This document shows, piece after piece, positions 16,401 to 24,700 of a DNA stretch of 64,000 bases; position 1 is the first letter of the stretch; each line of letters opens with the position of its first letter. The DNA comes from Tritrichomonas musculus (taxonomy: Eukaryota; Parabasalia; Tritrichomonadida; Tritrichomonadidae), in assembly GCA_039105265.1 (NCBI GenBank), contig JAPFFF010000045.1, forward strand, positions 124,001 through 188,000. Reading direction: 5' to 3'. Below the pieces are notes generated by a model. It ran no database searches and had not been told where the DNA came from. It worked only from the letters and a program-made list of their open reading frames with translations. The translations under genes were made by a program, and so were the position numbers.

Positions 16401-17950
16401 TTGTTGAATCTATCCATATGTTCATGTCCTTTGTGAATGTATGAACCGCAATGGGGACATATATGAATATTTGTTAATGCTTCAGCATTGATGATGTACA
16501 TGATGTGAAGTATCTTATCTCTTGAATATAAGAGAGCTGAAAATGTTTTGTTTGATTCATCAGTGTTGTGCCATTGGTCTTGAATATCATAAATATGTTT
16601 CTCTTTGTCATATTCATAGATGTTGACATTGATGTTATGATTCTTGGCTGATTCTTTCATTTCTTCAATCGTGATTCCTTTGAATGTGTTGATGAATTGA
16701 TTTGCTGCTTTTGAAGGTTTTGTTGAATAAGTTATTCCGTGTTCTTCACATAATATTTTCTTTGCTGCTGCTGTTCTGTTGGAGATTTTAAATGTTCGTG
16801 TTTCAATAAGTTGCTTATTCAAACAGCAAGCAAGGAAACGATACCAACATAAACAATCATCAACGTTATCCATAATGATATATTTATTTTTAATGAACTC
16901 TTCTGGTAATCCATCAATCTTACCTGTTATCTTAACGACACGAGAGATTGTAAATGAAACAGACCAAACGATACACAATTTGATGTTTGAAGCAGTGGTT
17001 TCATATTCATGAATCTTTGATTCAATATACAGTTTAACTTTATCAATATCTTTATTCTCTCTAACGATTATCGGTACTGATGATTTATAATTCTTCCATT
17101 TGATTTCACTTGCTTCATATGTATATCTTTCGTTTTCATTCTTTGGTGGTATCTCAAATATACCAGTCAATTGAAAATATATTTTGAACGGTTTCACTTC
17201 TTGTTGAAATACAGTTTCAGTTAAATATTCATTGATGTCTTCAATTGATGAAACTCCGTTTTTGTAATATATTTTGATTGGTTCTTTACTGTCTTCATCT
17301 AATCGTTCAACCTTTTCACTATCATTTGGGAATTGGTCAATGAAATGACTGCATGCTTCTACTGCTTCATCAAAGTTTTCAGGTTCATTGATTATGAAAT
17401 ATGTATCATGTTTTGAATGAACACCTTTATAACCAAACTTTTTGAGATATTCAACCAATTCAGCATTTTCATTGTTGAATCGAATGTCTTCATATCGTTG
17501 AGGTTGTTTGTTTGTCTTTGGTGGTAATGGTCTCAATAATATATTTTCAGATTTGATTAATTGAAGGGCTTTGTTGAGTGCATCATGAGCAATTTTGATG
17601 TTGTCCTCGATTTGTTTTTGTTTTAGTTTTTGTTCATCATCTTGTTCTTCTTCTTCAAATTGTTCCTCTTCCTCCTCTTCTTCTTGTTCTTCTGCTTGTT
17701 CTTCTGCTTCTCTTTTCATTCTATTGACGAAATCTAATATTGATATGTCATTGATTCTATTACCTTCATGTTCTCTAAAACCGAATGAAGTTAGATAGTT
17801 TTCTAAGATTGATTGGAAATGTTTAACATCATAATCACTAGGTTTAGATGTTGACAAACGAGGTTTTAATTGAAGTTCATTATTGATAAACCTTATTTGT
17901 TCAATAACAAATGATTTGGTGTATTTTTGATAGTAATAACGAGAACTCAT
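13403..17950 (-). CDS. PolB: Protein-primed-type DNA polymerase B with OTU-like and HNH domains (1515 aa)
   Basis: Replicative polymerase of element A. In order: an acidic/Gln-rich N-terminal region; an OTU-like cysteine-protease segment with D365-x-x-C368-W-Y-R and a candidate His near 482 (LHIMYI); a Cys/His zinc-binding patch (HICPHCGSYIHKGH); the 3'-5' exonuclease with YDFETME (D569, E571), FNSSRFDSNLF and YNDNDVE; an inserted HNH-type zinc module (CHLCGEHF, LDRIDNNKGH, CLLACAECN); and the polymerase domain with DFNSLYPSSF (D1051), KISMNGSYGYDGMN and VDTDSLYM (D1348, D1350), then LKLKGISLKK. All catalytic residues are present. The length is typical of Maverick PolB with extra modules. The start ATG is at 17950. 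Confidence 0.88.
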   Translation of the reverse strand: MSSRYYYQKYTKSFVIEQIRFINNELQLKPRLSTSKPSDYDVKHFQSILENYLTSFGFREHEGNRINDISILDFVNRMKREAEEQAEEQEEEEEEEQFEEEEQDDEQKLKQKQIEDNIKIAHDALNKALQLIKSENILLRPLPPKTNKQPQRYEDIRFNNENAELVEYLKKFGYKGVHSKHDTYFIINEPENFDEAVEACSHFIDQFPNDSEKVERLDEDSKEPIKIYYKNGVSSIEDINEYLTETVFQQEVKPFKIYFQLTGIFEIPPKNENERYTYEASEIKWKNYKSSVPIIVRENKDIDKVKLYIESKIHEYETTASNIKLCIVWSVSFTISRVVKITGKIDGLPEEFIKNKYIIMDNVDDCLCWYRFLACCLNKQLIETRTFKISNRTAAAKKILCEEHGITYSTKPSKAANQFINTFKGITIEEMKESAKNHNINVNIYEYDKEKHIYDIQDQWHNTDESNKTFSALLYSRDKILHIMYIINAEALTNIHICPHCGSYIHKGHEHMDRFNNHVKKCDGKFKKDFIPSREALPYCPHILNNPVYLYCLSYELEWKPTIHYITYDFETMEQKIEKKVSDKSVINSRLIPLSVSSCVKLDKGLITKNFDIRTNDFIAKWIDWLFVVGCDVYVDKLNHLKSFIKDKSEEELNQIDTSLKTITVFGFNSSRFDSNLFKEQLIKNHWSIDSGMIGTATSLKQIILKSSKYPIRLRFIDAQVFVAGGTLKQFGIDFGGISNSSKGVFPYEAINSDNYNEVLSKSEPFKYEDFYSYLNQKNPLTKADYEEYLIDSKRFATRWDYLLSYNDNDVEMMIKPIDNLIQMNAEYKVDLISNLSLSKNASCIKYALAYKDFNPKNDYEIINKSNTFKPTMKWWLNKCDNYRKQDEKHNKMNQNQRDISKCVSEKDFDAFMKLYESNETGKCHLCGEHFTYNNKPTLDRIDNNKGHQIDNCLLACAECNRLRQRDDDKITRTKIQLKKFCKLHHLPTLITDEKEYYNLRENITGGLSNVLHRVNIRGQTLINKLKYDAVNDRIISYDTSNIVSHVAGIDFNSLYPSSFSSVKHSFNPYHGGIMYLPGSFIKRFDVYDEDGNKNEKVFNAAMNIIQSKKRFDANPEFIFKAEVKLRCPKNKINDLINFPPVFRNINIMNDEQTIGSYMYKYMKDNKLNTADKETRKLTMLLDTCNTFMTFSNYYLWFLIDHGLIVDDIKSLSLYEAHDGFNQFVCEFMKKRQDILSGKAHGNEKFYKISMNGSYGYDGMNSENFNKVRIVDKNKAFQLIASDTYRNGCKLSNDCYLIQSQPHSFKCNTCLQESFWTLDNAKYWYLTFLYDFLYKCIDMNKIHFNSVDTDSLYMSIAGDMNKPINQLFDYVIKDKTFYDKHIYSFMPNPAINDVYDEKKILGCCVEKTAECQIGLCPKCYSLFNLDGTTKALKLKGISLKKNNIKSSDYKEIIDKQTLKKGQNINLQMNGNKMSKITVIKNALTAAHSKMLVLSNHCCCPYIQGMNASKYYYVNH

Positions 17951-18036
17951 TTATGATATAATTAAAAAATCAATTTATTTGAAATTTGAAAAATGTTAAA
18001 TCAAAAAAAATAATTCAGGTTTTTTATTTCATTGAA

Positions 18037-18570
18037 ATGACAGAATTAATAGAGATATTGAAACATGTTGATGAAATCCGTCATTTGTTAACGATATTGA
18101 TTGCTAAATCAGATGACCATGAAGCTTTCAGGAACCTTGTGAATAATGTTTCATTTGACAATGACAATAATGATTCATCATCAGATGATGAAAATCTGCC
18201 CCATTTCTCAGAACAAAATAGTTTATTGAATGATATAACACCAAAAAGTGATAAACCAAAGCGCTCCTTATTCAATTCATCAAAGTTCTTAAACGCTCAT
18301 GACCGTGAATTAGTCATGCAGTTCCTTGATGATGAACGAATGAATGAAATTAATAAGTTGCCAGCACATAAACAAGCATCATACACAAAACTATTAATCA
18401 AAAAGCATTTAAACATAAATATATCAACGTACATGGTTAACAAGATTCTCACATTGAAAAGGCAACAGACTCATAACAATGAAGGGACAAAGTCCCCTTT
18501 TGCGAAGCAAAATGATGACAATGATAACAACAATAACAATAACAATCAAAGAAGACCACAATTGATTTGA
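18037..18570 (+). CDS. Conserved small protein with helical C-terminal domain (177 aa)
   Basis: I place the start at the ATG 18037, which follows TTTTTTATTTC, rather than at an upstream non-ATG extension. The N-terminus is helical (ELIEILKHVDEIRHLLTIL), the middle is acidic, and residues about 85-145 (LNAHDRELVMQFL, then YTKLLIKKHLNINISTYMVNKIL) match 46396-46830 of element B (FLQKLVHDKLNINLSAYMSGKII). That block looks like a small helix-turn-helix and may bind DNA; the family is not recognised. The C-terminal tail is Asn-rich and contains a paired mini-hairpin (18484-18512). It is transcribed divergently from PolB. Confidence 0.6.
   Translation: MTELIEILKHVDEIRHLLTILIAKSDDHEAFRNLVNNVSFDNDNNDSSSDDENLPHFSEQNSLLNDITPKSDKPKRSLFNSSKFLNAHDRELVMQFLDDERMNEINKLPAHKQASYTKLLIKKHLNINISTYMVNKILTLKRQQTHNNEGTKSPFAKQNDDNDNNNNNNNQRRPQLI
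18484..18512. repeat. Paired mini-hairpin (family 1) in coding sequence
   Basis: GGGAC-AAA-GTCCC, one base, then TTTTGC-GAA-GCAAAA. Both stems are perfect. It encodes GTKSPFAKQ in the low-complexity tail of the 177-aa protein; the homologue in element B has no such tail. Confidence 0.75.
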
Positions 18571-18591
18571 ATTCATTGAATCATTTGAAGT

Positions 18592-18601
18592 TTTATTTTT
18601 G
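18592..18601 (+). promoter_or_regulatory. TTTATTTTTG motif upstream of 81-aa gene
   Basis: Exact copy of the decamer, ending 7 bp before the ATG at 18609. It supports that ATG over an upstream non-ATG extension. Confidence 0.4.
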
Positions 18602-18608
18602 GTTTAAA

Positions 18609-18854
18609 ATGAATAGTGCAATTAATGGTTTGAGTTGTGATACATCAGCTTTACACGCTCAGTTTAGAAGGGTAAAGGATAAGATATTCAATGAATGTAT
18701 GAATTCTGAAGATGACGCATTAAACGGAAAGTTTGATAAGATGATTCACACATTGTCAATATATAAACAACTATTTAATGATATTGAATCAATCAAGATA
18801 CAATTGAGAGCTATTGATGAACGTATCAAATCAGCTGAACAAATGACTTTGTAA
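18609..18854 (+). CDS. Small coiled-coil protein (81 aa)
   Basis: The start is the ATG at 18609, directly after a TTTATTTTTG motif. The sequence is mostly helical with hydrophobic residues at heptad-like spacing (LHAQFRRVKDKIF, IHTLSIYKQLFNDIESIKIQLRAIDERIKSAEQ). It may be a distant relative of the 76-aa protein at 33193-33423 (which has LIEDIESLKEKVHKLEKEFD) in both position and pattern, next to the 193-aa family gene. No enzyme motif is visible; a scaffold or oligomerisation role is guesswork. Confidence 0.5.
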   Translation: MNSAINGLSCDTSALHAQFRRVKDKIFNECMNSEDDALNGKFDKMIHTLSIYKQLFNDIESIKIQLRAIDERIKSAEQMTL

Positions 18855-18908
18855 ATGAATCATTGAATGACTCATCATTAATGTTGTTTTATTTTTATTC
18901 AAACATTC

Positions 18909-19490
18909 ATGACTCTCTCTAAAGCGAGAATTCTATCATCAGAAAGTGATGCATCAGTAAAGCAGAAGCAAACGACCAGTATTAATATAAACATCAAACC
19001 AAAGCAACCACAACCAGTTGAATATCCATCGGTTCAACCATTACCACAATCATCTCAAGCCACAAATTTTACTATACCACAGATGAGTGGAACATCTCAA
19101 TCAATACCTCAAACAAGCAATCTTATTCGAGACCGTGGAATAATAGACTTAGGAAATGAACTTGATGAACTCGAAATCAAAAATAAATTCCTTGAAATGA
19201 TTATTGAAATGTATGAGAATAATCCGTTGAGAATTAATTCATATCTCATTTGTAAAAGTGATTTGTTGATGAATATGATTAAACTATTAACTCAAGCAGA
19301 TAAAGTTGAACTAGTAATTGATGAATGTGAAGCTTCATGCGGTTGTATTTCATCAAATGCCAAAGAATTGATGAAGATATCAAAGATATTGATAACAAAA
19401 GACAATAAAACCGAAGAATTCAAGTATTGTTATAATAATATTTATTCACAGTTCATCAAATACGGTATATCATTAAAGTTAACAATTTAA
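18909..19490 (+). CDS. Conserved 193-aa Maverick protein, family not recognised
   Basis: Homologues are at 27281-27955 and 32557-33165. The N-terminus is shared (KARILSSE-[ST]-D, then polar residues and a strand NINIKP), followed by a variable Gln/Pro/Ser linker, then a strongly conserved domain: RG-I-x-DLG-x-ELD-x-L, K-N-x-FLE, MYE-x-NPL-[RK]-[IV]-NSY, CKS-x-LLM-x-MIKLLT, a Cys pair, K-I-L-[IV]-TKD and the ending YCYN-x-[IV]-Y-x-x-F-[IV]-KY. The gene is adjacent to the micro-membrane and ATPase genes in elements A and B. The conservation suggests an essential replication or morphogenesis role, but I cannot name it. Confidence 0.6.
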   Translation: MTLSKARILSSESDASVKQKQTTSININIKPKQPQPVEYPSVQPLPQSSQATNFTIPQMSGTSQSIPQTSNLIRDRGIIDLGNELDELEIKNKFLEMIIEMYENNPLRINSYLICKSDLLMNMIKLLTQADKVELVIDECEASCGCISSNAKELMKISKILITKDNKTEEFKYCYNNIYSQFIKYGISLKLTI

Positions 19491-19500
19491 AAACTAATAA

Positions 19501-19632
19501 ATGATATATGAAATATTAGTTGTTTCATTATTAACAGGTTTATTTTTAGTGAAGCTTGTTGAAGTATCATTAATGATTCCTGACAAAGAACCAGAACTCA
19601 GTGAAGAGATAAGAACAAAAATGTATTCATGA
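19501..19632 (+). CDS. Micro membrane protein, PEL-S-EE-IR-TK-MY family (43 aa)
   Basis: A short hydrophobic segment (residues about 4-26: EILVVSLLTGLFLVKLVEVSLMI) is followed by a charged tail PELSEEIRTKMYS. The same layout is seen at 32402-32533 (tail PELSEEMRQKLYC) and 58526-58660 (tail PELTDEMRKRLYS), in all cases in the ATPase neighbourhood. Three independent copies with a shared tail argue that it is a real gene despite its size. It is probably a single-pass membrane protein, either of a virion membrane or a lysis/holin-like factor; its role is unknown. Confidence 0.65.
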   Translation: MIYEILVVSLLTGLFLVKLVEVSLMIPDKEPELSEEIRTKMYS

Positions 19633-19656
19633 AGAGCTTTAACGAAAACTAAAGAA

Positions 19657-20571
19657 ATGAAACGTTTCATGAAACCCACACAGTTTAATTATAAAGAGAT
19701 TTTATTCTCTAGTGGTTCTGATTATGATAATGACCAAATGAGTTTTGCATTTGAATATGAATCATTCAAGCCAACAGTTAATGAAAAGACATTTAATATT
19801 GATGATGAGATGAACAAAGCTTATCAACGTAATGAATCAAAAATAAAGAATGAATCAATCAGACCAATCGCAAACGGCATCTATTCATATTACAATTCAT
19901 TGAACATACTCGTTGGACAGCAAGGTAAAGGAAAGAGTCATATAATGCTACGAGATGTTATTCAAATGTCTCGAATGAAGAACGCTGGCTTTCATTTAAT
20001 TGTTTATGTATCACGAAACGGAACAATTAACGATGCTACATTCGAAAGTCAACGCGAATTGATACAGCTACCAATAAAAACTGTTGCTGACAGCAATGCT
20101 GAAGAATATCTTAAACAGCTTGATTTATATAAAGAATTGTATAACAAATATTCATCAACACCAAAAATAGTAATCAATGAAAAGAAGCTAAACGATATGT
20201 TTGAGTTTCTTCATATCGATAAACTAGGTAAACCGAATAAACCGTTAAATACAATCATTCTTTGTGAAGACTTCTTGAAATCGAAACTAATTAAATCATC
20301 TTATTTTATCAATACTATTAGTCAGCTTCGACATAAGAATCTAATCATATTCGTAAACATTCAGTTCTTCAAAGCTTTAACAACTGAATGGAAAAATAAT
20401 GCAACATCATTCTTCATCTTTAGTGGTTATTCACGACAGAAACTCGGCTACATATATCAACAAGTTCCATTCCCAATAGAATTCGAAGAGCTATGGAATC
20501 GATACAGAACAATGAAAGCACATCAATTCGTTTTAATCAATGTTCGAACTAATAACCTTTCATTCATCTAA
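19657..20571 (+). CDS. A32-like genome-packaging ATPase (304 aa)
   Basis: P-loop ATPase of the FtsK-HerA/A32 packaging type, which pumps Maverick DNA into capsids. Walker A is GQQGKGKSH (around residue 90); Walker B is TIILCEDFLKSK, a hydrophobic strand ending in acidic residues. Next come QLRHKNLIIFVNIQFFKAL (conserved R-H and a polar Q sensor) and FFIFSGYSRQKLGYIYQQV. Homologues are 31493-32398 and 59065-59934. An N-terminal extension of about 65 residues is Asp/Ser-rich. The gene follows the micro-membrane gene closely and overlaps the convergent 153-aa gene by 12 bp. Confidence 0.8.
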   Translation: MKRFMKPTQFNYKEILFSSGSDYDNDQMSFAFEYESFKPTVNEKTFNIDDEMNKAYQRNESKIKNESIRPIANGIYSYYNSLNILVGQQGKGKSHIMLRDVIQMSRMKNAGFHLIVYVSRNGTINDATFESQRELIQLPIKTVADSNAEEYLKQLDLYKELYNKYSSTPKIVINEKKLNDMFEFLHIDKLGKPNKPLNTIILCEDFLKSKLIKSSYFINTISQLRHKNLIIFVNIQFFKALTTEWKNNATSFFIFSGYSRQKLGYIYQQVPFPIEFEELWNRYRTMKAHQFVLINVRTNNLSFI

Positions 20572-21021
20572 TACAATTTGTTGTTGAACACCAACAAACA
20601 GTTGTGGTGTATTGATATTATATTTTTGTCTCATCTGTTCAATGAGTTCTTTTGTTTTCTTATCTGTTGCTTTTCTGATACTGTAATTATAATACTTGTA
20701 TTCTTTAAATGATTGCTCTTCATTTGAACCTTCAACGAAGAACTCAATAGATGTTGTTGATATTCTTCTTCTAACATTTGATGTTAATGTTATATATTCG
20801 AGCCCGAGTTCAACAATCTTATCATAATATAATCGTTTGAATTCATTATCTTTGTTCTTCAATGATATGTATAACACTTTTGCTTTGTATGTAGCCTTTC
20901 CACTTGGTATCGGGTATCTATCACACAATATTGAGAAATCACATTGTTTGAACTTCTCTGATTCATCCAACATTTCAATCAACGAATTGATGTAATCATA
21001 AACCTTAGGCGTGCTTGACAT
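20560..21021 (-). CDS. Conserved 153-aa Maverick protein, family not recognised
   Basis: The homologue is 31010-31462 of element B. Shared blocks are VY-[DE]-YINS at the start, F-K-x-CDF-[ST]-[IL]-LCD-[RK]-YPI-x-SGK, YKAKVLYISL/YLAKVLYISL, LG-or-MG-[LF]-EY-[IV]-[TV]-LTSN-x-RRRI, FKE followed by YNYSI, and a C-terminal QNIVLD or QQIVLD. The central part is predicted beta-rich. In both elements it is the terminal gene next to the ATPase and points toward it. No catalytic signature is recognised. Confidence 0.6.
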   Translation of the reverse strand: MSSTPKVYDYINSLIEMLDESEKFKQCDFSILCDRYPIPSGKATYKAKVLYISLKNKDNEFKRLYYDKIVELGLEYITLTSNVRRRISTTSIEFFVEGSNEEQSFKEYKYYNYSIRKATDKKTKELIEQMRQKYNINTPQLFVGVQQQIVLDE

Positions 21022-21058
21022 ATCTTTATCATGAAATTAAAAACAAAAAAATAAAAAC

Positions 21059-21136
21059 GTCATCGAAGACATCAACAGCCTCAAAAATAAAGTTCATCAA
21101 CTTGAGAATGAATTAAATGAATTGTCTAATAAATGA
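21059..21136 (+). pseudogene. 3' remnant of coiled-coil gene inside terminal repeat
   Basis: The 25 codons VIEDINSLKNKVHQLENEL and following, ending at TGA, match the end of the 76-aa protein at 33193-33423 (LIEDIESLKEKVHKLEKEF). No start codon or upstream part is present. In element B the whole gene lies near the left end on the minus strand. A plus-strand copy of only its 3' end at the right end of element A is what an inverted terminal repeat overlapping the left-end gene would give. Confidence 0.6.
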
Positions 21137-21202
21137 AACATCAATTGATGGTAATCATTAAATGAGTTCATATTATTTTTGTTCATTAGTCGTGTTGACG
21201 GT

Positions 21203-21225
21203 GGGCTTTAGCCCGACGGAAACCG
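21203..21225. repeat. Mini-hairpins in element A terminus
   Basis: GGGC-TTTA-GCCC followed after 2 bp by CGG-AAA-CCG, 16 bp before the proposed element end. Similar in plan to the family 1 hairpins, with a 4-nt first loop. Confidence 0.5.
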
Positions 21226-21289
21226 ACTGATATATACTACTAAACAAGTTCAAAAATAAAAGGTCGCAGGTCTTCGTATTGAACACAAT

Positions 21290-21646
21290 TCATTTATTTG
21301 TGTTTCCCTTACGAATTGGTACTTTGCGATATCTTTTATTCGGATGCTCAAAGAAATCATTGATAAATGCCAACATTACACGTTCAGGTTCAGTTCTTCT
21401 ATAAAATCGAACGAATTCAAAAATCATCATGTCTTTAGGATATTTGTATATCTCACAATCATATTCATTAAAGAATTCATCAAATTGTTCTTTGGTGGCT
21501 TTATATTTACAGCATTTCATACCAAACTCTTTATCATTATTAATTTTCGTCAAGAATTCTTTAATTGACTTATCCCATAAACTCAAGCGTTTCTTTGGTG
21601 TGTAAAATACTCGAACCCCATCATCAACATAATACATAACTTTCAT
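21290..21646 (-). CDS. Unrecognised 118-aa protein between elements
   Basis: An open frame with a plausible ATG at 21646, preceded on the minus strand by T-rich sequence. It is rich in Lys, Phe and Tyr (EFLTKINNDKEFG, FDEFFNEYDCEIYKYPKD, FEFVRFYRRTEPERVML) and ends basic. No homologue is seen elsewhere in the window. It lies between the proposed right end of element A and the broken start of element C's PolB, so it may belong to a further element or to a rearranged part of C. No function is proposed. Confidence 0.5.
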   Translation of the reverse strand: MKVMYYVDDGVRVFYTPKKRLSLWDKSIKEFLTKINNDKEFGMKCCKYKATKEQFDEFFNEYDCEIYKYPKDMMIFEFVRFYRRTEPERVMLAFINDFFEHPNKRYRKVPIRKGNTNK

Positions 21647-21732
21647 TAACGATAAAAAATTAAATTAAAAAAATCAAAGATATAAATATAATGTTGCAAC
21701 TGTCAATCTAAAACATCATTTCTATCTGCCCG

Positions 21733-24700
21733 TTGAGCTGGTCTATAGTACTCTCTGACGCCAAACAATTTAATTCACGATGGGATTACTTATTATCATA
21801 TAATGACAACGATGTTGAAATGATGATTAAACCAATTGACAATCTCATTAACTTAAACGCTGAATATAATGTTGATCTCATCTCAAACCTTTCATTATCG
21901 AAGAATTCAGTTGCAATCAAGTATGCACTCGCTTATAAAGACTTTGATCCAACAGCAAACTATGACATTATCAACCAATCAAACACATTTGTTCCTTCTA
22001 AGAAATGGTGGGCATACAAATGTGATTGTTATTACTATCAAGATGAAAAGTTTAATCAATTTAACCCAAAGAAGCCTCAGAGATGTCTCGAAAAATGTGT
22101 CAGTGAAGATGACTTTGACGAATTCATGAAGATATATATTGATGTAGAAACAGGTTGCTGTCATTTATGTGGTGAACACTTTACTAACTCTAATAAGCCA
22201 ACACTTGATAGAATCAATAATGAAATAGGTCATGAATTAAGTAACTGTAAACTAGCTTGTGAGTTATGTAATAAGTTACGTAAATGTGATGATGATAAGA
22301 TAACTCGTTTACGAATACAATTGAAGAAGTTTTGCAAACTTAATAAGTTACCAATGACAATAACAAATGAAGATGAATATCATGATTTACGTGAAGGAAT
22401 CACAGGAGGGTTGTCAATGGTTATGCATCGTCAAAATTTACGTGGAATCACTCACATTAACAAATTCAAAGTAGTTCCAAATGATGAAAGCTTGAAAGTC
22501 ATTTCTTATGATAATGCAAATGTTGTTTCTCATGTTGTTGGTGTCGACTTTAATTCATTATATCCATCATCGTTTTCATCAAATCATCATGAATTCAATC
22601 CCTATCATGGAGGAATTATGTATATGCCTGGATCACTAATTGCACGTTTCAATTGTTATGATGCTGATGGTAAAAAGAATGAAGATGTTTATAAGAAATG
22701 TATGAAGATCATTCATTCTAAACATAGATACGATCCAAATCCTTCAATGATATTTCGCACTAAAGTTAAACTTGAATGCCCACCAGATAAGATTAACTCC
22801 TTAATTAATTTCCCTCCTGTTTTCCGTAACTTTAACATTAAAAATGATGAACAGACTATTGGCTCTTACATGTACACTTATGGTAAGAGTAATGGAATCA
22901 GTGTTATTGATAAAACTGATACAAAATTGACAATGACATTAGATACAATGGGTGAATATAAATCATTTGGTTGCTATTATTTATGGTTCTTGATAGGCCT
23001 TGGAATTAAAGTTGTTGATGTACTTAATCTTTCATTGTATGAAGCAAATAAAGCCTTTAATCCATTTGTAAATGAGTTCATGAAGAAACGTCAAGATATT
23101 ATAGCAGGTGTCACTAACGGAAATGAGAAGTTTTACAAGATTTCCATGAATGGATCATACGGTTATGATGGTATGAACACCGAAAAGTATGGTAAAGTTA
23201 AGATTTGTGATTCAGATAAAGCATTTCAATCAATCATCAGTGACACATATATCAATGGGTATAAATTAAGTGATAACAATTACTTGATCCAATCAAATCC
23301 TAAAACTTATCGTTGCAAAACATGTTTACAGGCAGCATTCTTTACTCTTGATAACGCTAAATTTTGGTACTTGACGTTTATATATAAGTTCATGTATAAA
23401 TGCTTAGATACTGAAAGATTTCATTTAACATCTGCCGATACTGATTCAGCTTACTTTGCTGTTGCTGGTGATTTGAATGATTCAATTGATCAAGTTTTTA
23501 ATCACATCATCAAGGACAAATCATTTTACGAAAAACATATTTACAAATTTATGCCAGATCCAATGTTAAATTCAGTTTATGACGAGAAGAAGATATTAGG
23601 TTGTTGTGTTGAGAAGTATGGTGAGAATCAAATTGCACTTTGTCCTAAATGTTACACGATATGGAATAACACCAGTGGAGAAACAAAATCATTAAAACTT
23701 AAAGGTGTGTCATTAAAGACTAACAAAATTGTTTCCGCAGATTACAAAGATATTATTGATACTCAATGTGTAAAGTCAGGTAAGAATGTAAATCTTCAAA
23801 TTAATTCTCATATGATGTCAAGAGTTACGATCAACAAAAATGCATTAACAGGATTTCACAATAAGATGATTGTTTTACCAAATCAAGCATGTGCACCGTT
23901 TATTAAAGGTCTTACTGCTAATGATTATGAAGTCGGGAATGAAATTCCTTCGCAGGACTCAACAGAGTTACTCAGTAATGAAACCATTAACGAAATTGAT
24001 TTTGCTTCAAGTCTTAAAGCAGTTGATGAACTTATTGAAAAATATGATAGACTTTATGAAAATCAAAACTTCATAGATGTAAATCAGTCATTAAGAGATC
24101 GTTTATATGGTTGTTATACTAATACATTCAATTACCAAAAACATGGTCAAGATTTTGATAATAAAGAAGTAGATGCAGATTTTGAAGTAGGTCAATCAGG
24201 ACGTGTTTTATATGTTAACGAAACAGAAGGTATTGGAATTATTGACATCGACATTAACAAAAAGCTTTCTGAAGAAAAACGATCACAAATAAAGAAGTCA
24301 ATTATGAACAAACTTACTGACAAAGATCTTGTTGTTGTTCAATCTGGATCTGGTGGTTTACATATCTATACCAATAATGATATTGATGACTTACGAAAGA
24401 ATGCTAACATTAAATGTTATTCATGTTGTGATTATGAAGTTGATTACATGACTCATAGCAATAGATGTGAAAGTCAAGCCTGCATAATGTTACCCGGTTC
24501 TTATAACCAGAAAGGTGAGTATAAATTCATTCGTGGAAGTTATGACTCAATTATTAAACATACAACCTCACAAGTGACAGAAATGTTAGGAATCACATTG
24601 GAATTGGACATTATTGATGTATCAAAGGAAATGATTATAGATGAAAACAAAATCCTTGATCTTTACTATGACATCGACGAACCTCACGATCTTGAATACG

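Larger units (their letters stand above)
1..21241. mobile_element. Maverick/Polinton element A (left end outside window)
   Basis: This block holds one copy of each Maverick core gene (PolB, integrase, packaging ATPase, major and minor capsid candidates) plus the small accessory proteins shared with the two other elements in the window. The right end is placed where the sequence reads ATATACTACT, because the complete element B ends in CATCACTACT and element C in TAATACTACT. Just inside this end lies the 3' part of a coiled-coil gene on the plus strand; in element B the homologous gene is near the opposite end on the minus strand, which fits a terminal inverted repeat overlapping that gene. The left terminal repeat and the target duplication cannot be seen, so the right boundary is inference. 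Confidence 0.65.

Noticed and set aside
17595..17798. 67-codon Cys/Ser-rich frame opposite PolB
   Set aside because: It is the complement of the Glu/Gln-rich region of PolB; the odd composition comes from GAA/GAG repeats.
21733..21761. Left terminal repeat of element C at AGTACTCTCTGACGCC
   Set aside because: It shares AGTA and TGACGC with the complement of the right end, but the rest does not align and the stretch is continuous with the PolB frame; too weak.
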